A stretch of DNA of 64,000 bases from Trema orientale (lineage: Eukaryota; Streptophyta; Magnoliopsida; Rosales; Cannabaceae), in NCBI GenBank assembly GCA_002914845.1, contig JXTC01000186.1:90004-154003 (forward strand), in the 5' to 3' direction. Numbering within the stretch: position 1 is the stretch's first letter; the number at the start of each line of letters is the position of its first letter. This document shows, one piece after another, positions 47,162 through 60,289 of this stretch. The position numbers were made by a program, and so were the translations under genes. The notes below the pieces were generated by a model. That model saw nothing but the letters and a program-made list of their open reading frames with translations. It ran no database searches and was not told the origin of the DNA.

Positions 47162-49245
47162 CAATTTTCTTTTTGCGAGAGAGAACAGTAAATTATTTGG
47201 AAAACCACAGTTGGAGGGAGTCAACGATGTTATAGAACTGGCAAAAATTGTTTAATTTACAGCAGTATTGGAATGCGCTTCTTTTCTCTCGTTTTCACTA
47301 TTCAGGCAGAGATGTGGATTAAACTAATTGCATATTGTACATAGATCTTATTCCGAAGCACTACCAATCGGGAAGACGAACAAAATAATTCGAGACCAAC
47401 CAGATTGTATAGAGAGAAATATGTGTGTATATTTCTATAGGGCACCAATCCAGTAGGTATTTTTTTCACATACATACATGTACATATATAATATATAAAT
47501 ATATATACACAATGGCATCAATATTCAATTTTGCCTAGAAAGAATAATTTACAATTGGTACAAGTCTTAATGGCACAATGCGCCGTACGGTTCTTTAGAT
47601 ATTAGGAACCGGGATTCGCTGTAGAGTCCATTCAAAGCATGCAATTACCGTTAAATCCCTAGCCCCCCGTTTTATCTGGGACCATAGCCACAAGCTTCTC
47701 CAAGCTTGTCTGAAGTTGCATGAATTTAAGAAAATTCAGCTCCTTAATCTTCAATTGATTAAAACACAATTCACCTTCAAGTATCACAAAATCGTAAGTT
47801 GGAATAAAGCACTTAACACAATGTTTACCAAGTTGAAATGAGCTAACTAAGCATGTCCCGCAAAAGCATTGAGGCTAACCTTATATTGCCAATCCCTGCT
47901 GCAGCAGAACCGAATCAGCTTCAGAACAATAGAGTTTGGAAGTATCTCCCAGGAAATCACAGTCCGACCCTATAACAGAAACCAATATATTTAACGTTAG
48001 CCAGCAGCAAGAGCAGACGTAAAATGAATGAATCGTATCTTGTAAGGGCTGATAATATTTGCAGGTGCTTGTGCACTGGCTATGCTTGTGGTGGCATGAA
48101 TGGCTCCATCATGCAGGGAAAAAAGAGATGAGCATTATGAGAGACTCCAAAATGCAAGGAGAGTAATTCAAGAGGTTATAAAGGTGGACATAATTCTATC
48201 ATGCTCCGTTTGACTTTTGAGATGACTCCTCAATTCTGAAAAGAAGGAACATCAGAACCGAAGTTGCCCAAAAAAAACAGCACAAATAGAAGGGAGACAA
48301 AAACACAGAGAATAGGCCAGCTTGACAATGCCAGAACAGGAGTTTTCCCCAACACAGGTAAAAGTTCTAGGAATTAAATATGCCTAAAGTTATTTAAAGT
48401 AAATGACAATGCTAGAAACAAATAGAAATTACTTACTCAGATGGATGCTTTCATTCTGACTTCCACTAGAAGGACGAAGATTTGAACTTGGAGGAATTTT
48501 TTGTATACATGGAATCCCTTGATAAATCAATACTTGGTATGATTTCTAGATACACAAGATGATTGAACACGCATCATCATCGTTGGAAAAGAAGCAAAGT
48601 TCATTCATTCTGACTTCCAATCAAAAAGATAAAGATGATCTTGATTAGGGAAAGCACAGTTTCTATGCCAGCTTGCAACTACTTAGTTTCGCCCATCCAT
48701 TCTTTACTCATTCACACTTTGCTTGAAAGCCTTTACTTGTATTAAACTGACAACAAAAATCCAAAGCCATGTCTAACAAAGGAAGCCAAAGATTCCTTAA
48801 CTCGAATCTGTACTCAAGGAGCAAAGTTGCCAGCCAACTGACTCCCTGTCTCAACTGAACTGAAAAAAGGGGGGAAAAAAGTTACAGTAAGGATAAATGC
48901 TGATTGTAATAAAGAATAACACAAATATCTATCAAATAGTAAGTTAGATACAGAAAATTATGCAGGCAACCCCTACTTCTGGTTCTGTTCTGCTCGGGAA
49001 AAGCAGGAATCCTCAATGGAAAGAAGGAAGGCCCTCTAGTGAATTTATGGACTTTCTTAAGTAAAATGTTTCCATCCTTCCATTCTTCAATACTTATAAA
49101 AATAAAAATTAAAAAAAATTAAAAAAAAAAGGAGAAAATGTGGGATGAAATAAAGTTGACAGTAAAATTAATACGAAGCAATAGTAGGAAAGAGACTGAA
49201 AGAATACCTTCTCAAACAAAGAGGACGTTTCATACACAAAGAACC
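47162..49245 (-). other. Convergent 3' region with exon-like pieces of the nucleotidyltransferase gene
   Basis: About 2 kb between two convergent stop codons. 48437-48545 and 47881-47969 (minus strand) look like exons with good borders. 48437-48545 is an eroded copy of part of the last coding exon. They could be 3' untranslated exons, an alternative C terminus, or chance. Confidence 0.45.
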
Positions 49246-52200
49246 TTATGATAAGTCAATACTTGGTATGATTTTTGGAAGCAGTCTACAAGAGGGCTTT
49301 GTACACGTATCACCATCATCGGATAGGGAAGTAAGCTCACTCTCCAAAATTGTATAGGCTTCTGAAAATGCCTACATCACACATTACTCTTGAATGTCAG
49401 AAAACTATATGTATCTACTTACACATGCAGGAACCAATAAAGTTATAAATAAAATGATATATAGAAGATAGCAAAAGTATACATATTGACACCAGAAAAT
49501 AGTTCAAATACATTTTAACCTCACGTTAGTGAATTCTAAGCATCCCTAAATTCAAATGACAGCACGATTTTTATGGCATTGCTCTAAATCAGAGAATAGC
49601 CAGCTAACAAGTTAAAAGAAAAAAAAAAAGAAAAGAAAAGAAAAGCAAAAACAGAAACAATAACAAAAAGAACAACAAAAGATTACCTTAATACACTGAT
49701 GAATCCTAAAGCAATTTCTCCCCACATTATTAGTTGGAAAAAGGGGATCGTCGATGTGTATTGGATCAATGCTACAACATCAAATACGTCATCAAGATAT
49801 AATAGGAAAATGAGGGGATTCCTAAAATTATCCACTGATTAAAGAAAGCAAACGGTAATAGCATTATTACCTACAACCTCTTTCCCTTTTGATATAAATT
49901 CCACTTCCCCGTACTGATATTCGCATTTGACGAGGATCAAATACATATCTGCAAAATAAGCTTAAAGGATAAATATAATTGCTTAAACCATACACAATTA
50001 TAAAGGGGGTTTTAATTACAGTGCCAATTCATTAAATAACATTTAGAGGAAAAGACTCTAATGTCAACAAACTCACTTACCCAAAGAAATAAAGAAAATC
50101 CATTAGAAGGCTTCCAAAGTTCTGAAAGATAATAAGAGTAACAGTTAGAAAAGCATTCAAGAAATTAATTACAAGGAGGGGAAAAAAGGGGGAGACGAAC
50201 TTAAATTTAAATGTTAATTTTGCACATAACTTGGCCAAAATAAAATTATTAAATATCTCAATCAGAGGGAAATGCCTTAATTTTCTAACTGATTGTGAAT
50301 AGTTGAAGGGTATAACATACAAAAGTAACTGCTAATTGAAAGGAAAAGATACCGCCAAGCAAAATTTCTTTAAAAAAAATTCAAAGAAATATAAAGTAGC
50401 TTACTTGGTTGATAGGTCGGCCAAGATGATGCTCATGTTGAAGAAAACGCGTAATTAGCAAACTCTGTCAAATGAGTTAAAAAGATACTAATAAATGAAA
50501 CGATGAAGCTACCTCCAATGGCTACTAAGAGATAAAGTAGAAATCCAACATAAGTATGATTAGTATTCTGGTCATTTCACTCACAGCAGTTACTAAAATC
50601 AAGGTTGATCAATTTAATAGGCTAACCTTAAGAAAAAATTTTAGGAATAGTTGTGATTAGCCTATAATACTTGTGTAAGTGTCAACATCACAAATTAAAC
50701 TCCTCCTGATAAATTGGATTTGCAATACAAGTAATTCTTCATTAATTAAGCAAACTAGCTTTTCAGCCAAATACAGGACGACAAAATAAATAAATAAAAA
50801 AACCCACCAGCTGTACCATAGGGGCCAACTCACTTGCAGCAAATTCTTCTTTAATGAACTAAGTTCAAATTTTCAAATGAGATTTTGAAAAGGGACTTGT
50901 GAATAATATTTGAAATCCCTAATCTGATCACAAAAGCTTCAGTTTCAGCAATTTGCAGCATGCTTATGACTCATGCCTTCACTCCATTAACTATATTAGA
51001 ACATTTTTTTTTTCAATAATTATTATCATTGTTATTTGTTTTTATTTTATTTTATAGCAGCCAAGCTCTCTTAGAATGAATTTGTTAGTCTTACTCAAAA
51101 GGAATACCACAAATCAAATTCATCGAGCAAGGGACCTTCCAGATGACATGATATTGTCTATAATTCAGAATTTCCATGGGCCATCAACTTTGAAATCGTG
51201 AATAGAAAATGCCAAAGTCCCAACATCCAAGCAACAGGATACATTGAACCAAAGAAATAAGTGTTGCAGCATAGCTCACCAAACAGTAGGAACTCAAGCC
51301 ACCAGAATAGGATTGATCCAAGCTCCGATCTGCCAAGAACTGTTTAAGTACCAAAGCAAGGGGCATGGCTGCTGTAAATTGCTCTGTCAGCTCCTTTACC
51401 TGCAATTGCAAATTAGAAATGAAACATAAACCATCTCGAACTTGGAGCACAAATGCCAAAGCAAACCCCATGGTGATTGCAAACTCAAGTAGCACTTCTC
51501 CGTACAAAATTAATTTTGTCACCAGAGCACAAAACCAGCCCATACATGGTGGAACTTCAAGTTGGAAGTAACATATGTCCAAATAGTGAATTTGAAGGTG
51601 TTACGTTCATATACATAGAACAAGAGACAAATACCAGCTCTGTCGTCTGGAGTCCTGTATGTGATGGAGACTTGAAACTTATGTCGATACGAACTGATAT
51701 TGAATCCTTGCTAGTATCGTAATTCATCTGTGAGCATTTTGGCAAAACAGGTTCTTCTATAACAACCCCATCGAGATGAACCTTAGAAACTTGTTCCGCA
51801 GACATAAGTGAAGGTTCTTCTTTTGGTGATTGCACATTAGAAGTAGAAGAGGCAATGAGATCACAGGGAACTTCCACCACAAGCATGATGATAGGTATCT
51901 AAGAGCAACAAGGAACATCAGTGAGAAGATATGGGGCATAAAGTAAAAGCTTAAACTAATAATAAAAATATAACAATAATAATAAAGAACAGGCCTTACA
52001 GCTGTATTCTCCACAGTCTTGAGAGAATCATTTTTTACCCAGTCTTGATTTGCTAGATACCTGGCTGCATGCTGGGGGGAAAAAGAGCAAGAAAAACATA
52101 AGTTTTTAAGAATCCGTAAAAGACAAAGAAACACAAGCAGACCAACACATATAAAAACCACTTGATTCATGTGAGGATATAATGGTGTAGTCTAAAAAAT

Positions 52201-55200
52201 AAAAAATGAAAAAAATAACAGAAAAATACCACCGCTCTTGCAAATAAATGTATTGTAAAACATAAGAAAGAAAGGTACGAAATATCACGTCGCTACGTAG
52301 AGCATGCAATTTAACACTCAAGCTTGTAACCTACAAATGAATCCAACTAAGAAGAACCAAACAATTTTTTTTTTTTATAAGAACCAAACAATTATAGGAC
52401 ATATCTGCAATCAAGATCAGTTTCAGACTGCCATAGCAGTTATCACCAAAATAATATTTAAGTTCCTTTCCCACAAACACAATAGCAACATACAACACTG
52501 CCAACGTGCCAAGATACCTGAAGGCATGTCTCTTTGATACCATTGCGACCCTCCAATATTCCAGCTTCTTTAATTGGTTCCTATAGAAATTTCTGCAATT
52601 ATTTCTTTTATCATGGAGAAAGAGGAGGAGATTGAAATTAATAAGCAGTTTGAAGAACCAAACATTACCAAGTTCCTCACAGGAGGAAGACAAACCACAA
52701 GGTCTACATCACTGGTAGGAAGAGCCAAACCAGTTGCATTAGAACCAAATATGTTTGTCCTGGACCTGGGCCACAGCACTTGAAGAGATCGTGTAACCCG
52801 CTTGACAGCCCAGGTTATGTATGGCTTTCTACTCAGATTTTGTGAAGCAACCTTTATGAATTACATAACAACCAACGATATAAGTTATGCCACATGAATG
52901 GATAGAAGCTACAACCTTTAAGCATTTGGGAAATAAAGAGAATAATAATGAAGATAATGAACATCAAGCTTCGTACCTGCTTGCAGAAAGAGTCAATCTC
53001 ATCATGAAGGAGGGTGTGCATTAAAGACAAAGAGGCTTTTCGTGTAGGACAGCTTTGTAATTCAGTCGGTTGCATGGGCAAGGCAACATCTGGCTGCATG
53101 GTAATATGATCATCGATTAGAAAAGATTCTGTTAGGTGTGATTTTGAAATTGTCAAAAAGTAGGTCCATAATTACGTGTTCTTGATCACGAGCAAGATGG
53201 GACATGGCAAGAAGTCGATCCTGAAGCAACGCTGCAGGAAGAGGTTGAATCATGGAGTGGCCAGAAAAGCTAGTATTTCTCCAAGACGGCCAAACTACTT
53301 CAGCACCATCCCTGTATAAACAAGCTTCCTCCAAACTAGCTCCATCATGGAACAAACCTCTCACACCCCAATGCCTTGGGCTTGAACTACCAGATCTAAC
53401 AGTTGGAAAACCCCTGTGTTTCCTGGATTCACTCACAGGAGAGGGTGGAGGTGGAGGGGGACGTGGAGCACGTGTAACACAACGTACAACAGGTGATGGT
53501 GGTCGTTTCATCCGAGATTGCTCACGCCTCTTAAGAGGAACACATGGACTTTTAACATCATGACTAGACTTGAACTCAGACCTTGACCTATCCCTCGTCA
53601 TATTTGGAATGACGATTGGAGGCAAAATGTGGTAAGGAAGCGAATCTCCTGTATTCCCTTCAACATCTCCAGTTAACTCCGTCAATGATCTAGAGGCATC
53701 CTCCTCAACAGATGAATCTGTCACTGCTGATGGGGAATGAAGCACCTTGCCTGGTACATCATTTCCAGTCAAAACAAAGCCTAAGGCCTGGTGGGCAGGG
53801 CCCAATTTGTCGAAAGGCGAACAAAAAGAAGCTGTTGGTGAAGTCAAACCATTAGTACTGTATGGAGAAGAGAATGCAACCATATCATCTACAGCCCTAT
53901 TCATGTCAGCTTCACGCCAAGCCCATGAGCTATCATCTGAACTCAGGGAAGGAGGGCGAGAGAATCCTCCTGCTGGATGATCAGAAGGATTCCAGTACAT
54001 CACACCACCACCAAAGTATTCATTATAATCTATCCCTGAGACTGCATGCACATCAACTTCATCCTCTGATATCCAGTGGCTGTCCCAGTCATCTGATAGT
54101 TCATGTTTACTTATTAAATCAGGTGGGTCATTGTAGTCCCCAGAATGCTTCCTTTCATCATCAGTGGTTGTTCCGTTGATAGAAAAACCCTGAGGAAAAG
54201 TACAATGCCATCTTGAGATGAACCCAGAATCATAATTACTACAGGTAAGCGATGGGGCCAACCCACAAGTACCACGGACCATTGGGGGCCAATCTAAACT
54301 CATGGGCACTCGTCGAGACAAAACTGGGTTACACCCACCTTCAATATTTCGCTGATGTATTGCAGGTACAAAGGACTGACGAAAGTGGTGATGCCAATTA
54401 CGACCAGCATCCAGATGCAATCGATCAGTGGCAGGGAGGAGATGAGGGTTAACAGGTGGAAAGTAGGTAGAAGCCACAAAGGGCCACTCATATGGAAGGC
54501 CATCTAAAGAACGCAAAGTTGCAGTGTCAGATACATGTCTACTCTCTTGCTTCTGAAGTAAAACATGTTTCTCTTTGATATCGAAAACTCTGACCCCTTT
54601 CTTTGGTGAAGCTAATTTTACATCAATTTCACTAATATGTACAGATTCGTCAAAACTGCTGTTTTCGTTTCCAGAAACATTAGTGTCCAATGCATGCACA
54701 GAAGAAGGTATTACATTCACATCTGCCTTACAATTTATAGCTTCCATAGTATTATTGTCCCTGACACTTTCGTTAAAGTGACAACATTCTGGACCTCTAT
54801 TCTCTTGAATGCTCTGGGGGGTCTGATCCTCCTCAATTGGTCCATTGAAAGAAGCAGAAGGAACTGAGTTTGATGCAAGGATATTGTTCTCAGCTGAATT
54901 CTCACCTGAGATGTTCTGGAAGGTTAAATGAGCAGACACAGGACAAGAATTTGTTGCATCATCTTGGGAAACAATGGAGGATGAGGAAGCTTCCACTACT
55001 GGTCTTTTACAATTTGTCATTTCAACAGGATTCTTGAAGCCATTCATTCTGTTTTTGCCCTTTTCTCTTCTCGTCTTCGTTGTAGCAGCTTTCCCAACAC
55101 CAACTGCTTTGGCAGGTTCCTGGTGACAGGATAACAGTTATCAACCGTTCAAACCATCAAGAAGAAATGATAACCAAAATAAACAACTAGTGCAACGGTG

Positions 55201-56935
55201 TACTTTTAACAAAGATGCCTCGCTGTCGATAACCTTCCTCTGAGGTACATCAGGTGACTTCTTGGACTCTACCAACTCTGACTTCTCTTTATGAGACAAT
55301 GCACAATCAAGATCCTGGCACAACATTTTTACCAATTAAGACTTAACTCTTCCCAACAAGCGTTGTCCGTATAAAAGGACAACACAAAACCCGTCAAGGA
55401 TGAGTGAGCAAGAAGATACCTTCGGAGATTTGTCACGTGAATCCACGGTCACACATTCCCCTGAAACAGGATTTAGCTTCTTGGTATTACGGGTCCTCCC
55501 CTTTTTCTTATGGTTACAAGCACCAACCTTTCCTTTTGACTTAACAGGTGAAGACTTAACATTATCTTCTGCTATAAGTTCAAGTTTTGTGCAATCAAGC
55601 GAAATAACCATTAGAAATCCTCGCACCTTTCTTAGTATAAAATCAGAAACGGTACAAATAGAACTCAATGAGCTGAAGAAAATTTTCCCTTTATCATATT
55701 CACTATCCTGACATAATGTCATCGTTACAATATCCTGAAGCACAAATAAACTATTGGAAAAATTGGATAATGAAGCAGGTTTTCCAGAAAGAGAAGCTGG
55801 GACAATGTTTGACCCAAATTCGGCGTCAGCTGCAAGTGTTGGTTTAGTCTCTCTCTTATTTACAGTATAGTTGCACCTCAATGGTCGTTCTACTCCTATA
55901 TTGAAGAGCCAAAGCTCATCCTCCGACGCATTACTAGTCGCCTTCATAATCTCACTACACTGAAATTTAAAAGTTCTAGACTTTATTTCCACTAATATAA
56001 AAGACATCAAAACCGGACATTTAATGGGAGATTGTAATTAAGAAGTAAAGAACATCACTTTCAAATGGTTTAGTTCAAACACATACCAAAGATTTCGCTG
56101 CTTTTCCCAAAATCGCAGTAAAGACCTTCCTCCTCGTTGAAGCATCCAAATTCTCCCACCAGTCTACACAACCCTTCTTTCTCCAAAACACATTCACCGC
56201 CATACCGGCGGCGCTCACTTTCTCTTTCAGTTTCACCCCTCTTTTCTTCCCACTATTACAATTCAGCCACGCCAGTCTCAACGCCACCTCTAACCGGTTC
56301 GCCACAAAGGATTCGATACTGTAATACCCTTTATCTTTCAACCACTCTAATTCGACCCAATCAGATCCCAATTCGCTCTCTTCGCCTCTCAAGAAAGCTC
56401 CATTCGATACTCCATCCATGGCCTCCACAAACCGATCGAAATTCTCAACGAACTCCCCGCTCACGGTCAACGTATCCAAGTTCTTCACCGACGACGAACA
56501 TTCCCCGATCGCCTCCCCTTCTCTCGACGAAAACAGCCGCGTCGACTCAAAGATTGTCCGTTCCAACTCGTTCGACTCGGAAACCCTAGAAAGGAGACCG
56601 TGCGACCTCTTGAAGCAGATGCTGGGGAGGTCGCCGGAAAGGAGATCGGGGAGGACGATGAAGAAGCCATGGCCGCGCGTGCGGAGCGTGGCGAGCATCT
56701 GGAGGAGAGTTTGGACGAATTTGGAGTCGAGGGCGGTGAGGTGAGCCTGGCGCTGGTGAGGGGTGAGAGAGGAGAACCATTTGAGGATGGAGGATCGGGT
56801 AGGGTTAGGTTTTGGGTTCGAATTTGAGGGAGAAGAGTGAGAGTGGTAGAGAGAGATGTGGGACGTGAGTTTGTCGACGAGTTGGTTCTGAGTCATGACC
56901 GAGTTTCGAAGGCAACTCAGTTCTGGTTTCGACAT
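49246..56935 (-). CDS. TRF4/5-like terminal nucleotidyltransferase (non-canonical poly(A) polymerase family)
   Basis: Fifteen exons on the minus strand, in transcript order: 56935-56087, 55959-55420, 55314-55204, 55119-53176, 53093-52977, 52851-52669, 52580-52518, 52071-52000, 51898-51635, 51399-51280, 50464-50405, 50121-50081, 49948-49871, 49771-49687, 49371-49246. They join in frame to 1550 residues. The first 1,150 residues are a plant-specific region (with LFNIGVERPLRCNY-like, basic and Pro-rich parts). The catalytic domain follows: FGSNATGLALPTSDVDLVV has the GS pair (1223-1224) and D1235/D1237. The third Asp is in VRIDISF (D1365), after an insert of about 55 residues. The central and PAP-associated parts are SYSGGLSSYCL and GRPINQNFGSLLMDFLYFFGYVFDP. 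The catalytic residues are intact, so it probably adds nucleotides to RNA 3' ends; the substrate is unknown. Confidence 0.93.
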
Positions 56936-56995
56936 TTTCGATGGTTTGGTTGCGTTGCGTTGCAGAGCGAGAAAAAAAAAAAAATCGGAGATTCA

Positions 56996-59456
56996 TATTA
57001 TTTATAACTAGTCTAACAAATATAATTAGCCTGACAAAATAATTTTATAAACAATAAATTTTAACGAGTTCCAAATTCAAAAACAAAATTAAATATAGTA
57101 CTATATGCTTAATTTTTTGAAAAAATAAAATAAAATTAATAATCGTCCCACTTTTATTATAGGAAAATATACGCTAATTGTATTTGTTTTCTCTCGTTGT
57201 TTTCCCCCCGTGTCCCGACAATTTATACAAAAGTTACACATCATCTACTACGTTTTTCTCTTTCCCTTTATAGTACTATTTTTATTTCTCTGTTTTTTTT
57301 TTTTAAAGGCTAAATTCAAATTTTATTTTGCCAACTAATGGAGCAATTGGTCTAGCGCAACACAGATCAGAAATCATCACAAGCAATGTAATAATTCAAA
57401 CCAATTAATTCCCTACATATATGAAAAATAATAATCCTTGATAAGGAACAAAAAGCAGTAATATGGCCTTTCAGAGAAAAGAAAAAAAGGTAATATGGAA
57501 AAGCAGATCCATTCCACCCTACACAAATAGCAAAGTCAATTACTTCATAGACCATTAAGAAGACCCAGATCAATAGGCACTAATTAGCAAAAGATTTTTG
57601 TTAAACATTAATAACAGAGGTAACTGAACTAAGCTAGGACGGGTCCAAAAAAGCAGCAGCCCATGCCCTATAGAATCTCGTTGACACCCTCCTCTTTACG
57701 TCGACATGGATCGGTTTCCAAGTTTCCACCACTTTTCACTAGTGATTAGTGAACCGATCGAGTATTTCACTTCACTGTTAAAGAGGCCTGCATAACTACA
57801 ACCTGAAGATATAAGACACAATGATCTGATTCATCATCTCAAATTAAATAGCGTAATTCCCTTGTTTAGTTTAAAAGTACTAATTGGTCACTGGTTCCGG
57901 ATTATTTATTAAAACTTAAAACACGCATAATTAACTACTACAAAATAAATTCTATTTTGAAGCATGCATAACTATTAGTAGGGATAACCATCACTTTTAA
58001 CCTTTTAGCAAACAAAAAAAAAAAAAAAAACTCACCTTTTTTTATTTATATCAAATAAAATTTTATATTTGTGTTTCTCTACAAATTTCACCAAATTCGC
58101 ATATAGAGTCAAAATTTATGTTTAGAATTGTTGCAATAATGTCTTTATTAATCTTTAATATTGTTGATTGACATCCACATAAATATCTATAAAGTAATTA
58201 TATAGACCCAAAAATAATTTGTAATCTTTTAAAATATCAATATCAACGGAGTTCTCGAGGTTTTGATTTACGAATAATGTCGACGGAAATGTCGATGTCA
58301 ACAAATATCCTAAGAAAGAGCGGATATTTTGAAAACAAACCCTAATTTCTCTAATAAGACCTTATAAAATGATAAAACAACTTATATGGCTTGATTTGAA
58401 TTAGATTAATAACAAAAATAACATATATTTGCATGAATATGATAATTATTTTCTTTATATATTGTGTAATTGTACTAGAAAATCAACATTATTGTATATT
58501 GATTATAATTTTATAATATTCTAAACACTCTTTATTAAGAATATGTAAAATAATATATATTACAACGTACTAATTAAAAGTCAGAGATATCAAATTTCTA
58601 AGTGTTTTTAATATGAATATGAGTTAAAAGACTTTTATGTAGTTGGAAAACATTAGGTAGGTTCCGAACTTCTGATCTTAATCCAAATTAGATTCTAAAC
58701 AATACATTTACCAAAATACTATATGTATCTCGAATAATTTTTTATGTAGTTGTTATTGTGTCACATATATATATATATTTTTGATATTTTCTTGTTGTCA
58801 ACCCATAGTTTAATTTGGATTTTAATTCTTTAATAAATTTTAGATAAATAATATATAAATTTTTACTTTTTAACAAAAGAGAAGAAAATGGGCATATATT
58901 AAAGAACAACAAATTCCCCAATTATTTTCAATATTACGTGGATATTTTCATAAATATTTTGGATATTTATGGATGTTCACGGATATTGTGGATATTTGTG
59001 GACATTATGAACATTTCACGAACACTTTGGCAAGAAAATATTTCACCCCCTATATCTATGTCGAGATCTCAAAATATGGATAAATATCGTAGAAATGCCA
59101 ACGATGTCGTAAACATTTTTATCTTTAAATATCCAAGTGCATTAGGCTTCAAACACACAAAAAATTCATTTTTCTGATTTCTGTTATGTGATTTTAAAAA
59201 TTAAATTTATTCGTTTTTAATAATTTTAACTTCAATTTTGATTATATATGTAGATCTAGTGAGATTTGACGGGAAAAAAAAAAAAAAAAGAAGAATGTTT
59301 TATTTAATATTAGTAAAAAGTGCAGGTTTCTTTTGAAAAAAGATAGAATATAGAATGTGATGGTTTATTTTGATATTATCCCTTACTAGTATTACTAGTC
59401 ATATATAACTAAGTGTACACACTTACAAGGATGACAAAAATTAAGGAAGAACTTCT
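56996..59456. other. Gene-poor AT-rich spacer
   Basis: About 2.4 kb without a supportable gene. Around 58925-59030 a degenerate word (GGATATTT, GGATATTGTGGATATTTGTGG) is repeated. Around 58245-58310 GTCGACGGAAATGTCGATGTC forms short local repeats. An A-run lies at 59275-59289. Confidence 0.45.
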
Positions 59457-59945
59457 CTAAACAGGAGGCCGCCTAAGCCGATTTTGTGCCTCGACTGTTT
59501 CGCCTTTTGTTGCTGTTATCAACATGTAAAGGAGTAGAGAAAGAAGTCGAGGAAATAGATTAATGCAAAGCAAATGGAAAGCAAACTTTACGAAAAAGAG
59601 CACCCAAAGAGCAAAAGTGAACCATCCGAAAGGAGGAACAAGAATGGTCAATTGCAAAACTGCAGCTAGAAATCCAGCGAAGAGGCTGATTTGGTACATA
59701 ATTCCCGCGTAGTTTGGAGTGTTGCTGATCGTCAGCACGGCCGCCTGTGGTGGATGAGGTAGTCCGACATGTGCTACAGTGGCTGCAAGAACGTAGAAGA
59801 GACATAACGAAACAAAAATGGAAATCATGGTGGCATAGTGTGTCTCAAATGGAGATGCATCCTTCTTCTGCTGGTAGAGGAGTTGAAGGAAAACACCCAA
59901 GATGGAGTTGGCCGACAAGACTAGGTTGTGCAATGCCTTCATCAT
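59457..59945 (-). CDS. Unrecognised four-helix membrane protein
   Basis: A single-exon 162-residue protein starting MMKALHNLVLSANSILGVF. I do not recognise the family. Hydrophobic segments lie at about residues 42-62 (ATMISIFVSLCLFYVLAATVAHV region), 84-106 (QISLFAGFLAAVLQLTILVPP) and 107-127 (FTFALWVLFFVKFAFHLL, closely followed by the next), then 128-144 (NLFPRLLSLLLYMLI). A weaker N-terminal segment at 7-24 may be amphipathic. The C terminus is soluble and basic (AQNRLRRPPV). The hydrophobic pattern, clean single frame and a TATA box at a suitable distance argue for a real gene. It may be part of a lineage-specific family of small plant membrane proteins. No neighbour informs its role. Confidence 0.65.
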   Translation of the reverse strand: MMKALHNLVLSANSILGVFLQLLYQQKKDASPFETHYATMISIFVSLCLFYVLAATVAHVGLPHPPQAAVLTISNTPNYAGIMYQISLFAGFLAAVLQLTILVPPFGWFTFALWVLFFVKFAFHLLCINLFPRLLSLLLYMLITATKGETVEAQNRLRRPPV

Positions 59946-60017
59946 GTTGGTTAATTGGGATTAATATTGGAAGAAAAGTATTTAAGTCGTTGAATGCAAA
60001 TCTATTGGGACATGTTA

Positions 60018-60025
60018 CTTATATA
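60018..60025 (-). promoter_or_regulatory. Probable TATA box of the membrane-protein gene
   Basis: On the minus strand this reads TATATAAG, 73-80 bp upstream of the start codon at 59945. That would give a leader of about 40-50 bases. Confidence 0.6.
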
Positions 60026-60050
60026 GCATACCATGCATATACACATAGCT

Positions 60051-60288
60051 TTAGAATTTGCTGATGTTTCCACTTTTTTCCTGTAACATGTTGCTTTAGG
60101 GAATTTGCATTAATTTACATTGAGAATTTGCTGATGTTTGCACTTTTATTGTAGCATGTAGCTTTATATTGAGAATTCAACATGCTTTATATTGAGAATT
60201 CGCTGATGTTTGCACTTTTATTAATGTAGCAATAGCATGCATGTAGCTTTAATTATATTGAGAATTCGCTGATGTTTGCACTTTAGAA
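60051..60288. repeat. Four imperfect direct repeats upstream of the membrane-protein gene
   Basis: The unit GAATT(T/C)GCTGATGTTT(G/C)CACTTT occurs at about 60054, 60123, 60198 and 60262. Copies are joined by variants of GTAGCATGTAGCTTTATATTGA. Spacing varies from about 64 to 75 bp. Confidence 0.85.
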
Positions 60289-60289
60289 A

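Noticed and set aside
56485..56827. Overlapping open frames on both strands in exon 1 of the nucleotidyltransferase
   Set aside because: GC-rich coding DNA gives long shadow frames. Only the frame that continues through 15 exons is kept.
57330..57420. tRNA- or SINE-like words (AGCAATTGGTCTAGCGCAA)
   Set aside because: A box-A-like word only. No box B at proper spacing, no A-tail and no target duplication.
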